Positions 19,794 through 29,192 of a stretch of DNA of 64,000 bases are shown piece by piece (position 1 is the stretch's first letter; each line of letters starts with the position of its first letter). Origin of the DNA: Gimesia chilikensis (GTDB taxonomy: Bacteria > Planctomycetota > Planctomycetia > Planctomycetales > Planctomycetaceae); contig NZ_VTSR01000017.1 of NCBI RefSeq assembly GCF_008329715.1, positions 124,001 to 188,000 of the forward strand, read 5' to 3'. The position numbers and the translations under genes were made by a program. A model generated the notes under the pieces. That model searched no databases, had not been told where the DNA came from, and saw nothing but the letters and a program-made list of their open reading frames with translations.

Positions 19794-20693
19794 TTAACGC
19801 CAGGTGAGTGTCTGGCTCTGGTGATTCCAGGGATGTTGATCGTCGGTAGTACGGGTGGTGAGAGTGATGCCCGTGGGGCTCAGTTTCGCGATCGTCCAGC
19901 CGGTCGTGGAAGCTTTGGGATTTCCGACATAAGAGGTCGCTGGAGTATTGATGATGTGAATCCCTTTGTGCTCGGCATTACTGCGATGGTGAATGTGCCC
20001 GTGGATGTAAGCTTTGACCTGTTTACGCGGTGCCAGGATTTCCCAGAGTTCGACCGAATCAGTTAAGCCACCCGGGAAGTGATTGGGATCGCCTCCCAGT
20101 CGGGGATTATGGTGCGTCATGATGATGGCCGGCTTATCGGCGTGGGCATCGAGGGCTTTCGCCAGCCAGGTTCGTTGTTCAGTGCCCAGTGTTCCCTGAG
20201 TGACCATGGTTTTGTGCAGCGAATCGAGCAGAAAGAAGTTTGCGTGCGGTGTCTGTACCACGGAAATATGCTTCGATTTGACCGGCGGTGTTTCTGGCTG
20301 TTCTTCCTGCATGACGCTGTAGAACACATCGCGTTCGTCATGGTTCCCCAGGGTCAGATGCATGTCGATTTTTGCCTCCTGCAGGGGGCGAATCAGTTTC
20401 GCCAGATGACGGTAATCACCGGGCTGACCATCCCGCAGTGCCAGGTCTCCGTTGATGAGGACGCAGGCGGGCTTCTCTTCAAGATTCACCAGTTCACTCA
20501 CTACTTTGCGGAGATGAGTGGGTACAGGAGAATTCTCCGGGTGCTTCTCGCCGATATGGGTGTCATTGAGCAGGTAGATGATGTCTGACTGCTGTGAGTC
20601 TTTGGCAAAGGCACCAGCAGAATAAGTGAGGAAACCGGCTCCGAGGGTAAACAGGAACTGGCGACGGTTCTGGGCGGGCAGATGCACGGGCAT
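19794..20693 (-). CDS. Tat-exported calcineurin-like metallophosphoesterase
   Basis: A 299-residue phosphoesterase with a Tat signal (NRRQFLFTLGAGFLTYSAGAFA). The metallophosphoesterase motifs occur in order: LLNDTHIG (DxH), INGDLALRDG (GD), LTLGNHDERD (GNHD), MTHHNPR and HGHIHH. All metal ligands appear present, so it should be an active two-metal phosphatase or phosphodiesterase. An AGGGAG ribosome-binding site precedes ATG 20693. It converges on the PDZ protein gene and lies just downstream of the DUF502 gene, about 100 bases away, so it may be read from its own promoter. Confidence 0.88.
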   Translation of the reverse strand: MPVHLPAQNRRQFLFTLGAGFLTYSAGAFAKDSQQSDIIYLLNDTHIGEKHPENSPVPTHLRKVVSELVNLEEKPACVLINGDLALRDGQPGDYRHLAKLIRPLQEAKIDMHLTLGNHDERDVFYSVMQEEQPETPPVKSKHISVVQTPHANFFLLDSLHKTMVTQGTLGTEQRTWLAKALDAHADKPAIIMTHHNPRLGGDPNHFPGGLTDSVELWEILAPRKQVKAYIHGHIHHRSNAEHKGIHIINTPATSYVGNPKASTTGWTIAKLSPTGITLTTRTTDDQHPWNHQSQTLTWR

Positions 20694-20791
20694 GGGAAAT
20701 ACTCCCTGATAGATCGAGTTTAGAGGCAGGAACGAAGTGGTAGAGCTATTATCCTACTCGACCCCTGAACCAGACGAAACCGAAACCTGAA

Positions 20792-21430
20792 TTAATTTTC
20801 CGTGAGTGGTTGGGGAGGCTGTTCCAGAAAATGCAGCGACTCCCGCCCCATCCGCTCGCAGATCCCCAACGCTTCGGAGAAGGGAATGTCGAGTCGTTCG
20901 ACCCGGTCTGGTGACATGAAAATCACATTCCCCGTCCAGGGATCGGGGGAACCGGGCAGGAAGATGGAAACGAGTGAACCTTCCGTACGTTCGGCTTCGA
21001 AAGCCAGCCGGGTGACATCGTCAAAGCGGACCAGAACCGGAATCAACTCCGGTTTATTATGCTCGCCTCCAATACTGCCTTTGAGCTGCTCACGATAGAT
21101 GGCATATCGGGGGAAGAGAATGATCAGATTCTTTTCCATGAACCTGGACAGTTTTTGTCCGATGGACCAGCGGGCAATCATCCCTGCTAAGAAACACATC
21201 AGCACGACAATCGCAATCGACAATGCTAACAAGAGTGCTACGTCAGCAGGTTTGTCAGTGTCGATGTAACTGGAATTGGACAGCACCTTGGCGATCGCCA
21301 GCACGATGGGAGCAATCTCCCCCACCAGTATTCCGATGACGATCAGGGGCAACAGAAAGATCAGCCCCCCGATGGCGGTGGTTTTCAGAAAACCAAAACT
21401 CTTTTTAACGTGTTTGACATGCTGTTCCAT
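20792..21430 (-). CDS. DUF502 membrane protein
   Basis: A 212-residue inner-membrane protein of the DUF502 family. It has two transmembrane helices, TTAIGGLIFLLPLIVIGILV near residues 14-34 and ALLLALSIAIVVLMCFLAGM near 66-85, and a soluble C-terminal domain with the family's PELIPVLVRFDD and VSIFLPGSPDPWTGNVIF segments. The GxxFLLPxxxT-like start is typical. Function of the family is unknown in bacteria (plant homologues are the LCV/COV1 proteins). It is downstream of a sulfatase with a 74-base gap, same strand; co-regulation is possible but not certain. Confidence 0.88.
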   Translation of the reverse strand: MEQHVKHVKKSFGFLKTTAIGGLIFLLPLIVIGILVGEIAPIVLAIAKVLSNSSYIDTDKPADVALLLALSIAIVVLMCFLAGMIARWSIGQKLSRFMEKNLIILFPRYAIYREQLKGSIGGEHNKPELIPVLVRFDDVTRLAFEAERTEGSLVSIFLPGSPDPWTGNVIFMSPDRVERLDIPFSEALGICERMGRESLHFLEQPPQPLTEN

Positions 21431-21504
21431 GAAAAGGATCTCGTCTCTGTAGATTCTGCGATGTAACTCAGACTGGGGAATGCTTGATACTTAAGGCTCG
21501 ATGA

Positions 21505-22887
21505 TTACTCGCGGGAGTGTGCCTGACGTGAGAGCTGTTTGGCAAGTTCATCTCGACGCTGCTGGAGTGCCTGATATTTTTCCGGCTCTGTTTTGATCAG
21601 GTTCTGTTTTTCATGGGGATCTGTTTTCAGGTCGAATAGAAATTCTGCCCCCTGGGCGTCCTGCAGGTATTTCCAGTCTCCCTGACGGACAGCGGTCCAG
21701 CGGCCTCGATCCAGTTCCTTATGAGGCCCCAACTGCCAATAGAATTCCCGGGAGCCAACTGGTTTCTGTTCTGTCAGTAGTGTCGAAATATCACGACCGT
21801 CCAGAGTCAGGCCGCTGGTATCTATATCAGCGAATCGGCAGATGGTGGGGAACAGGTCGAGCGCCCAGGTGACTTCACTGGTTTCAGTTCCCGCTTTAAT
21901 CTTGCCGGGCCAGCGCATGATAAAGGGCACACGAATGCCCCCTTCAAACAAAGTGGCCTTGCCCCCTCGAAACGGCTGATTACTGCCGCCATAAACGTAG
22001 TCGCCACCGTGATCGGTCATGAAAATCACTACTGTATTTTCATCCAAACCGTTATTCTTCAGGGTCGACATGACACGACCGATGCCATCATCGAGGGCGA
22101 CCGTCATGGCGGCAAATTCGCGGCGGACTTTGTCTTTAATGAAGGAGACCCGTTTCAGGTCATCCCCACGCGGCTGCATGATGTTTACCGGTTCTTGAGC
22201 TTTGGGAGACCAGCCTTTGCCGAAGTGAGGCGCATTATACGCCAGGAACAGGAAGAACGGTTTCTCTGCCGTCCGCTGGTCTTTCAGAAAGTGTTCTGCT
22301 TCTTCGGTAATCAGATCGGTGGCGTACCCGTTCTCAATCACATGTTGACGATTGTGATACCAGTCAGGAATGTTTCCATAGGTCATTGTGAAGTAATCGA
22401 TACAACCTCCGGTATGGCCGCGAAAGAGATCAAAACCGTGTGAGACCGGGAGGAAGGATTCGGTGCCGTGCCCCAGATGCCACTTACCGAGCAGGGCGGT
22501 CTGGTATCCATTCTGCTGCAGGACTTCTGCGATGGTAGTCTCGCCCGGCTGGATGCCCCGATTCTGATCGACGTCACTCATGAACATCAAAGCGCCGAGC
22601 AGTTGATCGCGTGAGCGACTCGGATTGCGTCCCGTCAGCAGTCCAAACCGGGAGGGCGTACAAATTGCGGAGGCAGAGTAGTATTGCCGAAACAGCAGCC
22701 CCTCTTTTGCCAGGTGATCGATGTTCGGCGTCGGAATCTCGCTGCCATAACAGCCGACATCATGGATTCCCTGATCATCGGTAAAGATAATCAGAAAGTT
22801 CGGCTGCTCGGCTGCAGCTAGAGGCTTTACAAGCGTGATCAGCAACAGAAAGCAGATGAGGTACCAGCGCAGGTGTTGTCGTTGCAT
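21505..22887 (-). CDS. Secreted sulfatase (formylglycine type)
   Basis: A 460-residue arylsulfatase-family enzyme with a Sec signal peptide (residues 1-26). The metal site FTDDQG is at 35-40 and the sulfatase signature CTPSR at 76-80, where Cys76 would be converted to formylglycine. Further motifs are LLGKWHLGH and FMTDHGG. It should hydrolyse sulfate esters, most likely on marine polysaccharides. It follows a PSD1-DUF1501 pair on the same strand with a 94-base gap, an arrangement often seen in planctomycetes, so the three probably form one operon. No formylglycine-generating enzyme is in the window. Confidence 0.92.
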   Translation of the reverse strand: MQRQHLRWYLICFLLLITLVKPLAAAEQPNFLIIFTDDQGIHDVGCYGSEIPTPNIDHLAKEGLLFRQYYSASAICTPSRFGLLTGRNPSRSRDQLLGALMFMSDVDQNRGIQPGETTIAEVLQQNGYQTALLGKWHLGHGTESFLPVSHGFDLFRGHTGGCIDYFTMTYGNIPDWYHNRQHVIENGYATDLITEEAEHFLKDQRTAEKPFFLFLAYNAPHFGKGWSPKAQEPVNIMQPRGDDLKRVSFIKDKVRREFAAMTVALDDGIGRVMSTLKNNGLDENTVVIFMTDHGGDYVYGGSNQPFRGGKATLFEGGIRVPFIMRWPGKIKAGTETSEVTWALDLFPTICRFADIDTSGLTLDGRDISTLLTEQKPVGSREFYWQLGPHKELDRGRWTAVRQGDWKYLQDAQGAEFLFDLKTDPHEKQNLIKTEPEKYQALQQRRDELAKQLSRQAHSRE

Positions 22888-22981
22888 CGTATTCTTACCA
22901 GAGTGAGTTTATTCGGGCAGCGAAACAGGGAGGGAGATTCTCCCTGTATGATTAACTCACCATTGTATAGAAAAGCCAGGC

Positions 22982-24340
22982 TCAGGCAATAATGTCCTTG
23001 ACGACCTTACCCCCTTCGGTACCAGTGAGACGGAATTCCCGTTCCCCCTGCTTGAAGGTAAGCTTATCGTGCTGCAGGCCCATCTGATGCAGAATAGTGG
23101 CGTGCAGATCGCGGAAGTGAACTTTCCCTTCGATGGCCCGGGCTCCGGTCGGATCGGTCTTACCGTAGGCCAGTCCCCGTTTGATACCACCGCCGGCCAT
23201 CCAGAAAGTGAAGCCGCGGGCATTGTGCCCGGTTCCATCCTTCTTGTTTTCCGGGACGAGGCCGGGACGACCAAATTCGCCTCCCCAGACAACGAGCGTT
23301 TCTTCCAGCAGACCTCGCTGTTCAAGATCCTCCAGTAAGGCGGCAATCGGTGCATCCGTTGATTCACAGTTGGCGGTCAGATCGGCACGGTGGTTACTGT
23401 GTTGATCCCAACTGCCGTGATTGACTTCGATGAAACGGACTCCCGCTTCCGCGAATCGCCGTGCCAGCAGACATTGACGACCGAAGTCGGAATCTCCACA
23501 AGCACCGACCACTTTGCCCTGACCCACACGGTAGCGTTCGAGTGTGGACCTGGTTTCGTTACTCAGGTCAAGAAGTTCGGGAGCAGTGACCTGCATCCGG
23601 AAACCCAGTTCCATGGACTGAATGACGGCTTCCAGGCGGGAATCGTCTGGACGACGCGTGGCGTGTTCGCGATTCATGGCCTGAACGAAATCGAGCTGAC
23701 GACGTTTCACGCGGGCAGGCAGGTGATCGCTGGCGATGTTATTGATTGTCGCTTTCGACATATCAGATGTATTCAGGCCAATCGGCGTTCCTTCATAGAC
23801 CGGCGGGAGAAAGGCACTCGAATAAACCGATGGTTTGCGGGGAAAGAGACTGATGAACCCAGGCACATTCTGATTCTCAGTTCCCAGCCCATATACGATC
23901 CAGGAGCCCAGACTGGGGCGGGGTCGCAAGCGGTCGCCGGTATGCAGTTGCAGGAATGACTGGGCGTGATTTGTGATGTCCGCATACATGCCGTTGAGGA
24001 CACAGAGCTTGTCGGCGTGTTTTGCGGTTTCGGGGAGGAGCTCGGAAATCCAGAGACCGCTTTCACCATGCTGCTTAAAATCGAACACCGATCCAGCGTG
24101 CTTCTTTTTGCCGGTCTGCGGTTTATAATCGAATGTATCGAGCTGAGCAGGTCCGCCACTCATGCAGAGAAAGATGACCCGTTTCGCCCGAGCAGGCAGC
24201 TGAGGGGGTCGGGGGTTAAGACTGGGCGCCGTCGCAGAACTTGCTGCAAACGAATTCTGCCCGCACAAGGCTGACATGGCCAGATAGCCAAAGCCGCAGG
24301 AAGCGGATCGTAACATTTCGCGGCGCGAGATTCCGAGCAT
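22982..24340 (-). CDS. DUF1501 protein, Tat-exported
   Basis: A 452-residue DUF1501 protein with a Tat signal ([14 protein letters not shown]) and an alkaline-phosphatase-superfamily-like layout. The family phrases [38 protein letters not shown] and VVWGGEFGR are present. The Asp and His positions resemble sulfatase/phosphatase metal ligands but no DUF1501 activity is established that I know of. It lies 55 bases downstream of the PSD1 gene, its usual partner, and upstream of a sulfatase. ATG 24340 sits directly before the twin-Arg motif. Confidence 0.92.
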   Translation of the reverse strand: MLGISRREMLRSASCGFGYLAMSALCGQNSFAASSATAPSLNPRPPQLPARAKRVIFLCMSGGPAQLDTFDYKPQTGKKKHAGSVFDFKQHGESGLWISELLPETAKHADKLCVLNGMYADITNHAQSFLQLHTGDRLRPRPSLGSWIVYGLGTENQNVPGFISLFPRKPSVYSSAFLPPVYEGTPIGLNTSDMSKATINNIASDHLPARVKRRQLDFVQAMNREHATRRPDDSRLEAVIQSMELGFRMQVTAPELLDLSNETRSTLERYRVGQGKVVGACGDSDFGRQCLLARRFAEAGVRFIEVNHGSWDQHSNHRADLTANCESTDAPIAALLEDLEQRGLLEETLVVWGGEFGRPGLVPENKKDGTGHNARGFTFWMAGGGIKRGLAYGKTDPTGARAIEGKVHFRDLHATILHQMGLQHDKLTFKQGEREFRLTGTEGGKVVKDIIA

Positions 24341-24395
24341 GGCAGGATTCCTTGTGTCGTCTTCTTTTCTCTTTTTGGATTTATCTTCTCAGTAG

Positions 24396-26774
24396 TTAAT
24401 CAACGTAGCGGAATTCGTTCGTTGTCAGCAGTCCCTGACAGAGTGTGGCCCAGACTGCGACCCGCCGGAGTTCCTCTTGTGAGATTTCCGATGCGAGTGC
24501 CTGATCTATATCGTGGATCAATGCCAGAGCCCGCTCGAGTTCTCCGGAATTTGGAACGCGGTTCAAAGCACGACGATAAGCCAGATGAATCCGCCCACTC
24601 TCATCGAGTTCGGGATCGGAGAGCACCTCTTTGGCAAACCAGTCTGCCTGCTCGACCAGGAACGGACTGTTGAGCAGGAAGAGGCTCTGTGTCGGCAGTG
24701 TGGATTCGTTTCTTCGTCCTACCGGTTTGGTGGAATCAGGAAGATCGAATGCAGAAAGTTCGGGGGGATCTGAATGACGGAGCATGCAGAGGTAGATACT
24801 ACGATGATTGTGAGGCAGATGCAGATTGCTGACCTTGTTGACCAGTTCGTCGACGTTGGCAATCGCTGATCCAAGTGCAGGTTCCCGATTGAGCTGACCA
24901 CTGGCTGCCAGAATACTGTCGCGGAGAGATTCCGCATCCAGTCGTCGACGGTTGTGTCGGCAGAGGAGGCGATTCTCTGGATCGGCATCGAGAATTTCTG
25001 CATCGCAGAAACTGCTGAGCTGATAGGTATGAGTGAGCACGATCGCGCGAATCAGCTGTTTGACCGACCAGCCTTCCGTGCGAAAGCGGGTCGCCAGGTG
25101 ATCGAGCAGTTCCGGGTGCGTAGGGCGCTCGCCATAAACGCCGAAGTCATCGGGAGTGCGGACCAGTGCCTGACCAAACAGATGCAGCCAGATGCGGTTG
25201 ACCATCACGCGTGCTGTCTGGGGATGATCTGCGGAGGTGAGCCACTGGGCCAGTTCCAGCCGACCACTGGATTTATCGGTAATTTCAGGTGACTGATCTA
25301 CTTTGCAGGCCGAGAGAAAACCCCGGGGAACCTGAGGACCCAGCTTTTTGGATTCCCCTTTAATATTGATTTTACAGTCAACAATTTTTTTCTTTTCGCG
25401 GACACCCATCGCCAGAGCGGAACCTGCCGGATAAACGTTTTTAGGCTTCTTTTTGCGGGACTGCGCCCGTTTGTTGACAACCGGTTTCACGCCACTGTCG
25501 GGCGGTGCGACATAGTGGGTTTTGGCTTTCAGGATGTGCAGCGGTGTTTCAGGAGCCGTCAAAGGTTGATTGGCGGCATAACCCCACATGGTTTCGGTGC
25601 TGAGAAAGATACCGGCCAGGGCATAATAGTCGCTGGCAGGAATCGGATCGTGTTTGTGATCGTGGCAGCGGGCACAGGCGACACTGAGGCCCATGACGCC
25701 GGTGCTGATGACATTGATCTGATCATTGACCACATCCATATCAAAGTTGACGTTCATCGCTTTGGCTGGTTTGGCGCCGATGGCCAGAAAGCCTGTTGCG
25801 ATCAGCAGACGGTCCCGTTCTGCGGGGGTCTCGGCTGAAAGCAGGTCGCCGGCGATCTGTTCGGTGAGAAACTGATCGTAGGGGACATCATTATTGAACG
25901 CCTGGATGACATAGTCCCGATAGCGCCAGGCATGGGGGAAGGTTGGATTACGTCCCAAACCATCGTTGCCGTTAGATTCACCATAGCGGGCCACATCGAG
26001 CCAGTACCGTCCCCAGCGTTCACCGAAATGAGGTGAAGCCAGCAGTTCATCGACCAGTCGCGCCACCGCCTGTTGTCGATGTTGTTCATACTCGTTCAGA
26101 AATGTTTCTACCTGCTCTGCTGTGGGAGGGAGGCCGGTCAGATCAAAGTACAGGCGGCGGACCAGATGTACGGGTGAAGCATCGTGCGTGGGTTGCAGTT
26201 TGGCCTGTTCAATGCGTGAAAGAACAAATCGATCCATGGGATCAAAGCACCACTCCTGTTGCTTCACCGACGGTGGTGAAGGGGTCTTCACCGGCTGGAA
26301 TGACCAGAGTTCCGGGTTCGCTGCCGCGTTTTCAGTATCAGGCTTTCGGGCGACCACCGGTTGTTCGACGCGCGGATCGGGGACACCCATTTCTACCCAC
26401 TTGATGAAATCCTGGATCACGGCTTCTGACAGCGGCTCATCCGGGGGCATCTCCAGACCGTCATAACGGAGTGCCTGAATCAGCAGGCTCTCATTGGGAC
26501 GCCCTTCGACAAACGCCGGACCGGATTCTCCTCCGACGCGCATCCCATCGCGGGTATCCATCCGCAGCTTCCCCCCCAGTTCTTCCGACTTTGAGGAATG
26601 GCAGGAATAACATTTTTTGACCAGGACGGGCCGAATTTTATTTTCGAAGAAGGCGCGTTCCTGTGGATGCATGTTTTTGGAGGGCTTGTTCGCACTCCAG
26701 ACAGGGATCGCGGGACAGAAAGCGATCGCAAGGATCCAATAGACGGCAGTGAGCGGGGTGAGCAACTTACGCAT
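24396..26774 (-). CDS. PSD1/PSCyt1 planctomycete cytochrome-type protein (DUF1549/DUF1553)
   Basis: A 792-residue exported protein typical of planctomycetes. After a signal peptide comes the PSCyt1 domain with a single heme motif CYSCH near residue 55 and the GLEMPPDEPLS segment. DUF1549 begins at DRFVLSRIEQ and includes FDLTGLPPT and ERWGRYWLDVARYGES; a second CARCHDHK motif lies in it. DUF1553 covers the last 300 residues (GRLELAQWLTS, NRIWLHLFG, ending NEFRYVD). It is at the short end of the family because the variable middle is replaced by a Lys-rich linker. Heme attachment is predicted, not shown. It heads the PSD1-DUF1501-sulfatase series. Confidence 0.93.
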   Translation of the reverse strand: MRKLLTPLTAVYWILAIAFCPAIPVWSANKPSKNMHPQERAFFENKIRPVLVKKCYSCHSSKSEELGGKLRMDTRDGMRVGGESGPAFVEGRPNESLLIQALRYDGLEMPPDEPLSEAVIQDFIKWVEMGVPDPRVEQPVVARKPDTENAAANPELWSFQPVKTPSPPSVKQQEWCFDPMDRFVLSRIEQAKLQPTHDASPVHLVRRLYFDLTGLPPTAEQVETFLNEYEQHRQQAVARLVDELLASPHFGERWGRYWLDVARYGESNGNDGLGRNPTFPHAWRYRDYVIQAFNNDVPYDQFLTEQIAGDLLSAETPAERDRLLIATGFLAIGAKPAKAMNVNFDMDVVNDQINVISTGVMGLSVACARCHDHKHDPIPASDYYALAGIFLSTETMWGYAANQPLTAPETPLHILKAKTHYVAPPDSGVKPVVNKRAQSRKKKPKNVYPAGSALAMGVREKKKIVDCKINIKGESKKLGPQVPRGFLSACKVDQSPEITDKSSGRLELAQWLTSADHPQTARVMVNRIWLHLFGQALVRTPDDFGVYGERPTHPELLDHLATRFRTEGWSVKQLIRAIVLTHTYQLSSFCDAEILDADPENRLLCRHNRRRLDAESLRDSILAASGQLNREPALGSAIANVDELVNKVSNLHLPHNHRSIYLCMLRHSDPPELSAFDLPDSTKPVGRRNESTLPTQSLFLLNSPFLVEQADWFAKEVLSDPELDESGRIHLAYRRALNRVPNSGELERALALIHDIDQALASEISQEELRRVAVWATLCQGLLTTNEFRYVD

Positions 26775-26859
26775 GGCCGACGAATTCTAATCAGGTGGGA
26801 AAAGTCATACGCGACCAGGCGCGTACAGGCAAGATTAGTGAACAAGCTTAAATCATACT

Positions 26860-26883
26860 TTGTTGATGCGTTTAAGTCAACAA
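26860..26883. promoter_or_regulatory. Inverted repeat in a divergent promoter region
   Basis: TTGTTGA (26860-26866) and TCAACAA (26877-26883) form a perfect 7-bp inverted repeat with a 10-bp spacer. It is flanked by two CTTAAAT direct repeats (near 26848 and 26885). The site lies midway between the divergent PSD1 and FAD oxidoreductase genes, about 90 and 160 bases from their starts. A dimeric regulator operator is the likeliest reading; the regulator is unknown. Confidence 0.4.
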
Positions 26884-27040
26884 CCTTAAATATATCTTCG
26901 TCCTGTTTGAGAACGATGCCCACCATTTTTAAAAGGGGAACACTGATCGTTACAGTCTATCTGATTGATGTGACCCGTGGTTTTGCTACGATGAGCGGCT
27001 GAACGGCCCTGAAATTGAGATTCAACAGAGAGTAAACCCT

Positions 27041-28558
27041 TTGCAGAATGAATTTGATGTTGTGATCGTCGGAGGTGGTGGCAGTGGACTGGCTGCTGCT
27101 GCGCGGGCTTTGGAATTCGGTGCGCGGGTACTTGTACTGGAGAAGCAGTCGCAGCTGGGTGGTACCACGGGGATGGCCATCGGTTCGTTTACTGGTAATG
27201 GCACCAGCCTGCAACGAGCTGCGGGGATTGAAGACAATCCCGATGATCATGAAACCGACGCTGGTCTGTTTGCGGCACCTGAAATTGAAGCACAAAATGA
27301 TTCCGAGTTGCGACGATTCTTTCTGGGACAAACGGCAGAGACCCTGGAGTGGCTGCGTGATCTGGGGCTGCATTTTCATGGCCCGAACCCCGAGCCTCCC
27401 AACCGTGTGCCGCGCATGCATAATATTGTCCCGAATGCGAAGGCCTACATTGCCGCTTTCCAGGCACAAATTCTCAAACGACAGGGAACGATTGTCTGCA
27501 ATGCACCGGTGGTGGAACTGGTTCGAGAAGCGGGGCGAGTGACGGGAGTCGTCGCAGAGATCCAGGGGGAACGGCGGACAATTCAGGCACGTCGGGGTGT
27601 GGTTTTAGCCGCGGGCGATTATGCGAATGCCCCGGAGATCATCGGGCGATTCAAGGGAGATCGTTTTCGCTCGATCGAAGGGGTAAATCCCAAAGCATGT
27701 GGCGATGGTCATCTGCTGGCAGAACAGACGGGTGCGCAACTGTTGAACATGGAGATCACCTATGGCCCGGAACTCCGTTTTGTGCCGCCCCCGGGTGATC
27801 CGTTTGAACAACTGCTGCCGACCAGCGGATTTCTGGCGCAAATGATGGGGCGGCTGGTGCCTTATCTGCCTCAATTTCTGATCAACTGGCGAATCAAGCG
27901 ACTACTGTTGACGTGGCAGCATCCGGAAAATGCACTGTTTGACGATGGTGCGATCCTCGTGAATGCAGCTGGGCAGCGTTTCTGTAACGAGCGAGTTTCT
28001 CCGGAGCGGGAGATTACGATTTCGGAACAGCAGAATAAAGCGGCTTATATTCTGTTGGATGAACGCATCGCTGCCCGTTACAGCGAGTGGCCGCATTTTA
28101 TTTCGACAGCGCCCAAGATCGCCTATGCGTACGTGGAAGATTATCTGAAACTGCGTCCCGATGTGAGTACCGCTGCAGGTTCACTGGAAGAACTCGCGAA
28201 GCAACGCCAGTTGAATCCAACCCACTTACAGGACACCGTCGCCCGATTCAATGCGTACGCTACAGGCCAGCAGGCAGACCCGTTTGGGAGGACCGGTGAT
28301 ACTGAACCGCTGGCCGGAAATCGCTGGGTTTTGCTGGGACCGGCGAAGGCCTACTTCACCACAACGGAAGGGGGCGTAGCGATCAACCACGGACTGCAGG
28401 CGCTAGACGAGCATGGTGATCCGATTCCCGGCTTATACGCGATTGGCTGTAACGGCATGGGAGGACAGGTGCTGTGGGGACATGGACTACACATCGCCTG
28501 GGCACTTACCAGCGGTCGCCTGGTCGGAGAAATCCTGGGGAAATCAAACAACCAGTGA
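27041..28558 (+). CDS. FAD-dependent oxidoreductase (fumarate reductase/ketosteroid dehydrogenase type)
   Basis: A 505-residue flavoprotein of the FAD_binding_2 family. The N-terminal FAD motif VVIVGGGGSGLAAAARA is followed by VLVLEKQSQLGGTT, both characteristic. The C-terminal part has TTEGGVAINHGLQALDE and LYAIGCNGMGGQVLWGHG, where the second FAD contact lies. No heme or Tat signal is present, so it is probably cytoplasmic. The substrate is unknown: a dehydrogenase or ene-reductase on a steroid-like or dicarboxylate substrate is possible. The start is TTG 27041, chosen because it directly precedes the FAD strand; no in-frame ATG is better placed. It diverges from the PSD1 gene and converges on a SUFU-domain gene. 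Confidence 0.85.
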   Translation: MQNEFDVVIVGGGGSGLAAAARALEFGARVLVLEKQSQLGGTTGMAIGSFTGNGTSLQRAAGIEDNPDDHETDAGLFAAPEIEAQNDSELRRFFLGQTAETLEWLRDLGLHFHGPNPEPPNRVPRMHNIVPNAKAYIAAFQAQILKRQGTIVCNAPVVELVREAGRVTGVVAEIQGERRTIQARRGVVLAAGDYANAPEIIGRFKGDRFRSIEGVNPKACGDGHLLAEQTGAQLLNMEITYGPELRFVPPPGDPFEQLLPTSGFLAQMMGRLVPYLPQFLINWRIKRLLLTWQHPENALFDDGAILVNAAGQRFCNERVSPEREITISEQQNKAAYILLDERIAARYSEWPHFISTAPKIAYAYVEDYLKLRPDVSTAAGSLEELAKQRQLNPTHLQDTVARFNAYATGQQADPFGRTGDTEPLAGNRWVLLGPAKAYFTTTEGGVAINHGLQALDEHGDPIPGLYAIGCNGMGGQVLWGHGLHIAWALTSGRLVGEILGKSNNQ

Positions 28559-28590
28559 CCGATGCTCCTCGTATTGCTGCTGCCGTGCGC

Positions 28591-29145
28591 TTATGCGGTC
28601 GCAGGTTTTCGCTTCACGTCATACAAATCAAAACCGTCCAGATGCCAGAATTTTTCGAGGCCGATTTCATCGTAGAGATCAATTTCAGATTCAAACAGTG
28701 GATAGAGCCCCTGTAGATGAATCGTTCGATCGGGCAGTTCGAATGTGGCTTCTTCCTGACTCAGAAACGAAGGAGCGAATACCAGATAGGCACTCATCTC
28801 ACTTTCTTCGGAGATCGGATCGTCGATCTGAAAAATGTCACCATAAGAAAATCGTTTTTCGTTGAAGAACGCGGAGGCGAAGAACCCGGCGGCGAAGCCC
28901 CAGCTCTGGTCCTTTGTATCCAGAGAAACAATCAATTCCGGCTTGGATCCTTCTTCCCAGTCCGGATGGGAGGCCTGTGAGAGACCGCAGGTAACCGCAG
29001 TCAGGGTTCCCTCTTCAGGCAGGTTCTCAAAGTAGATCACTTTGATCTCGGGCTGGTCGTCATTAGCTTGAACTTCAACGATACCATCAATTTCTCCAAA
29101 GCGTTCTTCTAATGCCTTGAGCCAGTTAGTTTCGAATGTGTCCAC
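28591..29145 (-). CDS. Suppressor-of-fused (SUFU) domain protein
   Basis: A 184-residue, acidic cytoplasmic protein resembling bacterial SUFU-domain proteins. Supporting features are the SKPELIVSLDTKDQSWGF segment, the GDIFQIDDPISEESEMSAYLVFAP core, and the FELPDRTIHLQGLYPLFESEIDLY stretch near the C-terminus, in the order expected for that family. There is no signal peptide. The start is GTG 29145 with an AGGATC upstream. Bacterial SUFU proteins sometimes act as immunity proteins to nearby toxins, but no toxin gene is visible here, so I give no role. It lies 48 bases upstream of a cysteine hydrolase gene on the same strand. Confidence 0.75.
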   Translation of the reverse strand: MDTFETNWLKALEERFGEIDGIVEVQANDDQPEIKVIYFENLPEEGTLTAVTCGLSQASHPDWEEGSKPELIVSLDTKDQSWGFAAGFFASAFFNEKRFSYGDIFQIDDPISEESEMSAYLVFAPSFLSQEEATFELPDRTIHLQGLYPLFESEIDLYDEIGLEKFWHLDGFDLYDVKRKPATA

Positions 29146-29192
29146 TTATTAATTGATCCTTGCGAGCGAGTAGTGATGGTGTTGTAGTCAGT

